Source of the DNA: CAXXFQ01 sp963674475
GTDB taxonomy: Bacteria; Planctomycetota; Planctomycetia; Pirellulales; Thermoguttaceae
Direction of reading: 5' to 3'
Assembly: GCA_963674475.2 (NCBI GenBank)
Contig: CAXXFQ010000025.1
Coordinates: 1-12,690 of the forward strand
DNA length: 12,690 nucleotides
Each line of letters starts with the position of its first letter. Positions within the stretch are counted from its first letter, which is position 1. The notes under the pieces were generated by a model. It made no database searches. It saw only the letters and a program-made list of their open reading frames with translations, and had not been told where the DNA came from. The position numbers and the translations under genes were made by a program. Positions 9,436 through 12,690 of the stretch are shown in pieces.

Positions 9436-10955
9436 TCAGTGAAAGCATAGTTTTCCAGGGTTCATGATATTGTTCGGATCGATTTTGTTTTTAATTTGCT
9501 TTAAGTATTTGGAATACATCTCGGTACGGCTGTAAACGAGTTCCGCCAGTTTGCCATAGGGCCTGTCGAAAAACGCACCGTTTTCCACAAGTTTTTCACA
9601 TAGCTGCTCATACAATAAATGGACGTGGGAAGCGTCATCTGGAGAAAAATGCAGGTCAACGCTGCAGTAAAATGCGCGTGCGCGCTCAATCGGCAGAAGA
9701 TAAAATCCGATCTCGTCCGAAGGATAACCTTCGCTTTGACAATTTTTGAAAATAAGTTCTTCAAATTCCCTGTACGCGGTCAGGCGGGGAATAAAACATG
9801 AGTTGTCGGCAGGAGCCCTTGCAGCCGAACCTTTTTTGCATACGCCACGACAAACGCAGTTCATCCAGAAAAAAATCGTTCTAAAGCATCGATACCGTCG
9901 ATCCGATCAGCAGGCTCCGCATCGATCTTTCGGGCAACATCTCGCAAATCTTTTTCCTGGTAGGAAATTTTTTCATCCGGGAATCGGCCCAACGGCGGAC
10001 AGGCAGATTGCTACTGCCCACGGGGGCATCGTTTTTCTAAGCGTCTCAAATTGCTCGATTTGCGTTCGATCCCAGGACGGCGCGCCTGCATTTTCAATGT
10101 AAGTTCCCTGTGCAAGCGTTTCACGCTGGCCATCGGCTTCCTGCAGCGGCAGAACAGACCAGTTGAAATTGTTCATGGCCAGGCACTCCAGGCCGAGTTC
10201 ATACTTTTGTATGGTCCTGATGATTTCTACCGTTCGTCGCACATCCGGGCTGGGAAAGAAGAATACCTTCTGCTTTTTGGGGACGGGAAGCAACCGGATG
10301 ATCATCCATGCGACAATTCCCAGGGTTCCCTGGGCGCCCTGGAATATGCGGTAAAAATTCAGACCGGGACCGTCCGGTGCCGATGCGGGCGTGTTTTCCA
10401 GGGGCGGGTGACCGACTGTAAAAACCTTTCCTGTCGGCGATACAACCGTGTAGGAAATTACGTGTTCCGAACCGTAGGTGAAATCTGCAGCTGTCACCGC
10501 TGGATTTCTTTCCATGTAAGCAGAGACAACCGACGCGGAGGGCGGGTCGAGAAATGGTTTGGCCGTTCTGAAACCGCGGCCTTCCAGTTCATCATTCAAC
10601 TGGCGAAACGTAACGCCGGGTTCGATAATAGCGTACCAGTTCCGCGCGTTGACTTCAAGTATCCGATTCATCCGATTAAGATCTACGACAATGCCCTTTT
10701 CAGTAGGAATACCAGCGCCATGCAAGCCAACAAGAGAACTTCGGGGCACCACGGGAATTCTGTACTCGTTGGCCAGAGCAACGATGGCCTGTATTTCGGA
10801 CACACGAATCTGGAAACACCGCGCAATGTGGCGTTTGTCCTGAAGTAAAACTTGTGTCATTTGGCATATCGGACTATTGCACCTGGATCTGTGGTAATAT
10901 GTTTTTCCTCTACGATTTCAGCCAACCGGGAAAGAACGGCACCGCTGATCTGCAT
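9436..10955 (-). CDS. FAD-binding oxidase, VAO/PCMH family (flavoprotein B)
   Basis: Second VAO/PCMH-type flavoprotein, a distant paralogue of the one at 6517-8045; both start with a similar helix (LAEIVEEKHITTDPGAIVRY here, LADIVGKEFITDDPAICHAY there). FAD-domain motifs are AVFPDSVSEIQAIVALANEY, IPVVPRSSLVGLHGAG, GIVVDLNRMNRILEV, AIIEPGVTFRQLNDEL and FQGAQGTLGIVAW; the C-terminus reads KIDPNNIMNPGKL. Five single-base insertions break it: 10860-10862, about 10800-10808, 9979-9981, 9869-9875 and 9832-9837. Repaired, it has 504 residues. The start at 10955 was chosen for AAGGGA 7 bases upstream and because it recovers the conserved N-terminal helix. The usual glycine-rich GGGT loop is replaced by RSSLVG. 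It is first of the structural genes and faces the candidate operator at 11057-11074. The substrate is unknown. Confidence 0.83.
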
Positions 10956-11138
10956 ATCTTATTCCCTTCAAGAGATTTATGGATATATAATTTCAAGCAA
11001 TAGCGTGTCCTTCATACGCAACGTATTTAAGTGTTTTAAACTTAGCAGTCGTATTAATTGAGTAATCACTCACAAATACAGGTATCGACAAGTTTCCCCT
11101 GGAGCCTAAAAGTGGAATCTTGGCATTGCCTCTACCTT
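10956..11138 (-). promoter_or_regulatory. Probable promoter region of the oxidase/transporter gene row
   Basis: AT-rich 183-bp gap between the regulator and flavoprotein B. It contains a TetR-type operator (11057-11074) and the AAGGGA ribosome site of the downstream gene. I see no convincing sigma-70 -35/-10 pair. A GG-N10-GC arrangement with TTGC on the minus strand (10997-11010) only partly resembles a sigma-54 promoter. No clear terminator follows the regulator gene, so some read-through from it is possible. Confidence 0.45.
11057..11074. promoter_or_regulatory. Candidate TetR operator (site 2)
   Basis: ATTGAGTAATCACTCACA matches 14 of 18 positions of the perfect operator at 11841-11858 and keeps both half-sites (TTGAGT and CACTCA) at the same spacing. 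It lies about 100 bp upstream of the flavoprotein B start codon, in the only long gap before the structural genes. Confidence 0.6.
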
Positions 11139-11777
11139 CTATCCAGCCATGGTCTCCTTGTTGAAATCAAGGAGTCGGTAGATGCTCATCAGGACCTGTT
11201 TTTTTACATCCAAAGCAGTCACTTGCATTTTCTTGATATCCCAGCCGTTCAAGCTCTGATAGAATATTAGAAAGTGAATTATGCTGGCTACAAGTCTTGG
11301 ATTTTCAACGTTAAATACTTTCTGCTTTACCCCTACGGCGATCAGATCACTGAATTTTTTTATAATCTCGGATTCGCCGCTCAACAGCACCTTCAGTGAA
11401 ACCCGGGTCTGACTTGCTGTTTCTATGTATATAAGCCGGTAGGTTTCTTGGTATTTTTCAATCAAGTCGAGAATCTTGTTGAACACGTTTTTCCGTTTTG
11501 CTCTGAATATCATTGCTTTCCTTAATCCCCGAATCGATGGCTTCGATGAACTTTTTTTTGAAGGCTTTCGTGAAAGAAGGAATAGTATATCTTCTTTTTT
11601 TCGGATATAGTTGTATATCGTACCTTCGGTGAGCCCGCTTTTTTGGGCTATTTCAATAGTTTTGGTTTTGTGGAACCCTTTTTTGACAAAGAGCTTGTTG
11701 GCTGCGTCGATTATCATCTTCCGTCTTTGCTCTATCAAATCAGGGTTTTTTATAATGCTTTTAATGTGCTTATTCAT
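11139..11777 (-). CDS. TetR/AcrR-family transcriptional regulator
   Basis: DNA-binding repressor with an N-terminal TetR helix-turn-helix (residues ~16-62: RKMIIDAANKLFVKKGF, then TIEIAQKSGLTEGTIYNYIR) and a helical ligand-binding C-terminal domain. An open frame extends upstream to 11837, but I chose the ATG at 11777: the upstream codons fall near the predicted transcription start and the HTH begins soon after 11777. The apparently continuous frame hides three single-base insertions (11579-11583, A8/T8 at 11552-11559, 11488-11492) that sum to a whole codon. Repair replaces a Lys/Arg/Ser-rich stretch with a typical helix (HESLQKKFIEAIDSGIKE) and gives 211 residues. A palindrome over its promoter implies autorepression. 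The helix layout resembles fatty-acid/acyl-CoA-responsive TetR proteins; the effector, perhaps a CoA ester of the pathway, is inferred. Confidence 0.88.
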   Translation of the reverse strand: MNKHIKSIIKNPDLIEQRRKMIIDAANKLFVKKGFHKTKTIEIAQKSGLTEGTIYNYIRKKEDILFLLSRKPSKKSSSKPSIRGLRKAMIFRAKRKNVFNKILDLIEKYQETYRLIYIETASQTRVSLKVLLSGESEIIKKFSDLIAVGVKQKVFNVENPRLVASIIHFLIFYQSLNGWDIKKMQVTALDVKKQVLMSIYRLLDFNKETMAG

Positions 11778-11840
11778 ATCATTGAGATTGGTATGTAGGC
11801 TAATAGTTAAGTAATGGCAACGAGTTATCATATGCATATG

Positions 11841-11858
11841 ATTGAGTGCTCACTCAAT
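11841..11858. promoter_or_regulatory. TetR operator over the regulator's own promoter (site 1)
   Basis: ATTGAGTGCTCACTCAAT is a perfect inverted repeat with 8-bp arms and a 2-bp centre, the usual size and symmetry of a TetR-family operator. It covers the -10 region of the predicted promoter, fitting autorepression. Two related sites lie in front of the structural genes. Confidence 0.8.
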
Positions 11859-11882
11859 ATGCTAAAAAATCTAAGTTGTCAA
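11854..11882 (-). promoter_or_regulatory. Predicted sigma-70-type promoter of the TetR gene
   Basis: On the minus strand a perfect TTGACA (-35, 11882-11877) is followed after 17 bases by TATTGA (-10, 11859-11854). The -35 box matches consensus; the -10 box matches 3 of 6. The -10 lies inside the operator palindrome. Transcription would start near 11847, leaving a leader of about 70 bases to the ATG at 11777. Confidence 0.6.
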
Positions 11883-11934
11883 CCCAAAATATCGGGACGA
11901 CCGGCGAAATGGTCACGCTACTCGTTTCTGGTTA

Positions 11935-12302
11935 ATGCGTCATGGCTACAAGCGGACTTCAGCGATTGAAGGTGAACTAAATGAAGAACTGGGAAGAAGG
12001 CCTGATCGTTATCGGAGAAGAATCAACGGAACCCGAAAGGAAGTGGTAGAGGCCATTGAAAACGCAGTGCTGGAAATATCCGCCGGTTGACCGAATGGCA
12101 GGCTTCTGCCGGAGTTCATTACTTGGATGCCAATGTAGGGATACCGCCTGAAAATGATCCGATTGAGCGCGCCGATATCTCACCCGTTTGTGGATTGAAA
12201 GCTAAATCCAAGCGCACCTATATGTTGTGGTAGGGCGAAATCCAGGCGCGGGTGGTAATAGCGCGCCAGATAATTGATATTTCTGAAATATTGGTCGCGT
12301 AG
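11935..12302 (+). pseudogene. Unrecognised, frame-broken coding-like stretch
   Basis: I do not recognise this sequence. On the plus strand a short frame from ATG 11935 to TGA 12090 encodes 51 residues of protein-like composition (KRTSAIEGELNEELGRRPDR, then RRRINGTRKEVVEAIENA). A second frame continues with NIRRLTEWQASAGVHYLDAN, then PIERADISP and KSKRTYMLW, meets TAG at 12231, and reads on in the same frame through GEIQARVVIARQIIDISEIL to TAG at 12300. Together they look like a fragment of one gene with at least one frameshift and one internal stop. No ribosome site is clear. It could be a gene remnant, possibly from a mobile element, or a gene spoiled by the same sequencing errors; it could also be chance. 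Confidence 0.25.
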
Positions 12303-12317
12303 TGATACATTGAGAAT

Positions 12318-12350
12318 ACACCACGAAAATGGATCTTTAGAAAGTGGTGT
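12318..12350. repeat. Inverted repeat, 7-bp arms
   Basis: ACACCAC (12318-12324) and GTGGTGT (12344-12350) are perfect inverted arms around 19 bases, just after the frame-broken stretch ends at 12302. There is no strong T run after it on either strand, so a terminator is only a weak possibility. Confidence 0.4.
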
Positions 12351-12463
12351 GTTTATTGCCATCAAATATATAAATCAGTACCATAAATTTCTTTATATTT
12401 AAATAACATATCTAACGATGGAATGCTTTACCCTCAGGGGTCTTCTGGAGATAGGCATCTTGA

Positions 12464-12498
12464 ATATCAGGATATAGGGGACTTCAAAAACCTGATAT
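12464..12498. repeat. Inverted repeat, 8-bp arms
   Basis: ATATCAGG (12464-12471) and CCTGATAT (12491-12498) are perfect inverted arms around 19 bases. No T run follows. It could be a protein-binding site or part of a promoter for a gene beyond the window; its function is unknown. Confidence 0.4.
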
Positions 12499-12690
12499 AT
12501 GTCTGACAGATCCGCTTTTATACCTGATTGCAGATCGTTGCATCTCGCTGTATTCAAAATTAACAACGGCCGGTGGTGATACGGAAGATATCTTAAATCT
12601 GTTATGAGAGCGAAGCGCCGAACGGCCAGATAAAAAGGAACTATGCCCTGCGGGAAAAACAGACTTTTTTTGCGGCAGCTTCGGCATGGT

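Larger units (their letters stand above)
12303..12690. other. AT-rich end region without a recognisable gene
   Basis: These 388 bases hold only short open frames whose translations show no family features. A 67-codon frame on the minus strand (12687-12484) has no good ribosome site and is not supported. The two inverted repeats at 12318-12350 and 12464-12498 are the only structure I see. Confidence 0.5.

Noticed and set aside
10051..10848. Plus-strand open frame of 265 codons at 10051-10848
   Set aside because: It is antisense to the FAD domain of flavoprotein B and shows no recognisable motif or ribosome site.
11046..11055. TAATACGACT on the minus strand, identical to the first ten bases of the T7 phage promoter
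   Set aside because: The match ends there; the following bases differ from the T7 consensus and no phage genes are nearby. It is a chance match in AT-rich DNA.

Overview
The window reads as part of a catabolic gene cluster from an anaerobic, probably Desulfobacterota-like (sulfate-reducer-type) bacterium. That placement is inference. It rests on a cysteine-rich (CCG) Fe-S oxidoreductase beside flavoproteins, a SCP-x-type thiolase, a TRAP uptake system and an AMP-forming acyl-CoA synthetase. No rRNA, tRNA, CRISPR array or complete insertion sequence was seen.

All confident genes lie on the minus strand and are read from right to left: a TetR-family regulator (11777-11139); a VAO/PCMH-type FAD oxidase (10955-9436); a Fe-S protein with two CCG domains (9305-8038); a second VAO/PCMH-type FAD oxidase (8045-6517); a VOC-fold protein (6404-5909); the TRAP transporter dctP (5816-4723), dctQ (4657-4153) and dctM (4125-2832); an acyl-CoA synthetase (2785-1202); and a SCP-x-type thiolase that runs off the left edge (1160-1). 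Gaps are short (27 to 130 bp, with one 8-bp overlap), so the nine structural genes look like one operon or a few overlapping transcripts. The right-hand ~830 bp (11860-12690) holds no confident gene, only a frame-broken coding-like stretch and two inverted repeats.

A plausible joint function is uptake of an organic acid or aromatic-type substrate by the TRAP system, oxidation by the two flavoproteins with electrons leaving through the Fe-S protein, CoA activation by the synthetase and carbon-carbon cleavage by the thiolase. The substrate cannot be read from the sequence. The regulator has a perfect inverted-repeat operator over its own promoter. A close variant lies in front of the oxidase genes and a weaker one in front of dctP, so it probably controls the whole cluster.

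The most important caution is quality. Every confident gene except the thiolase is broken by single-base frameshifts. I count 20, and each is repaired by removing one base, usually from a short homopolymer; none needs a base added. After repair every gene has a normal family length and an intact C-terminus. This one-directional pattern looks like insertion-biased sequencing error, not gene decay. Protein lengths given below are after repair.
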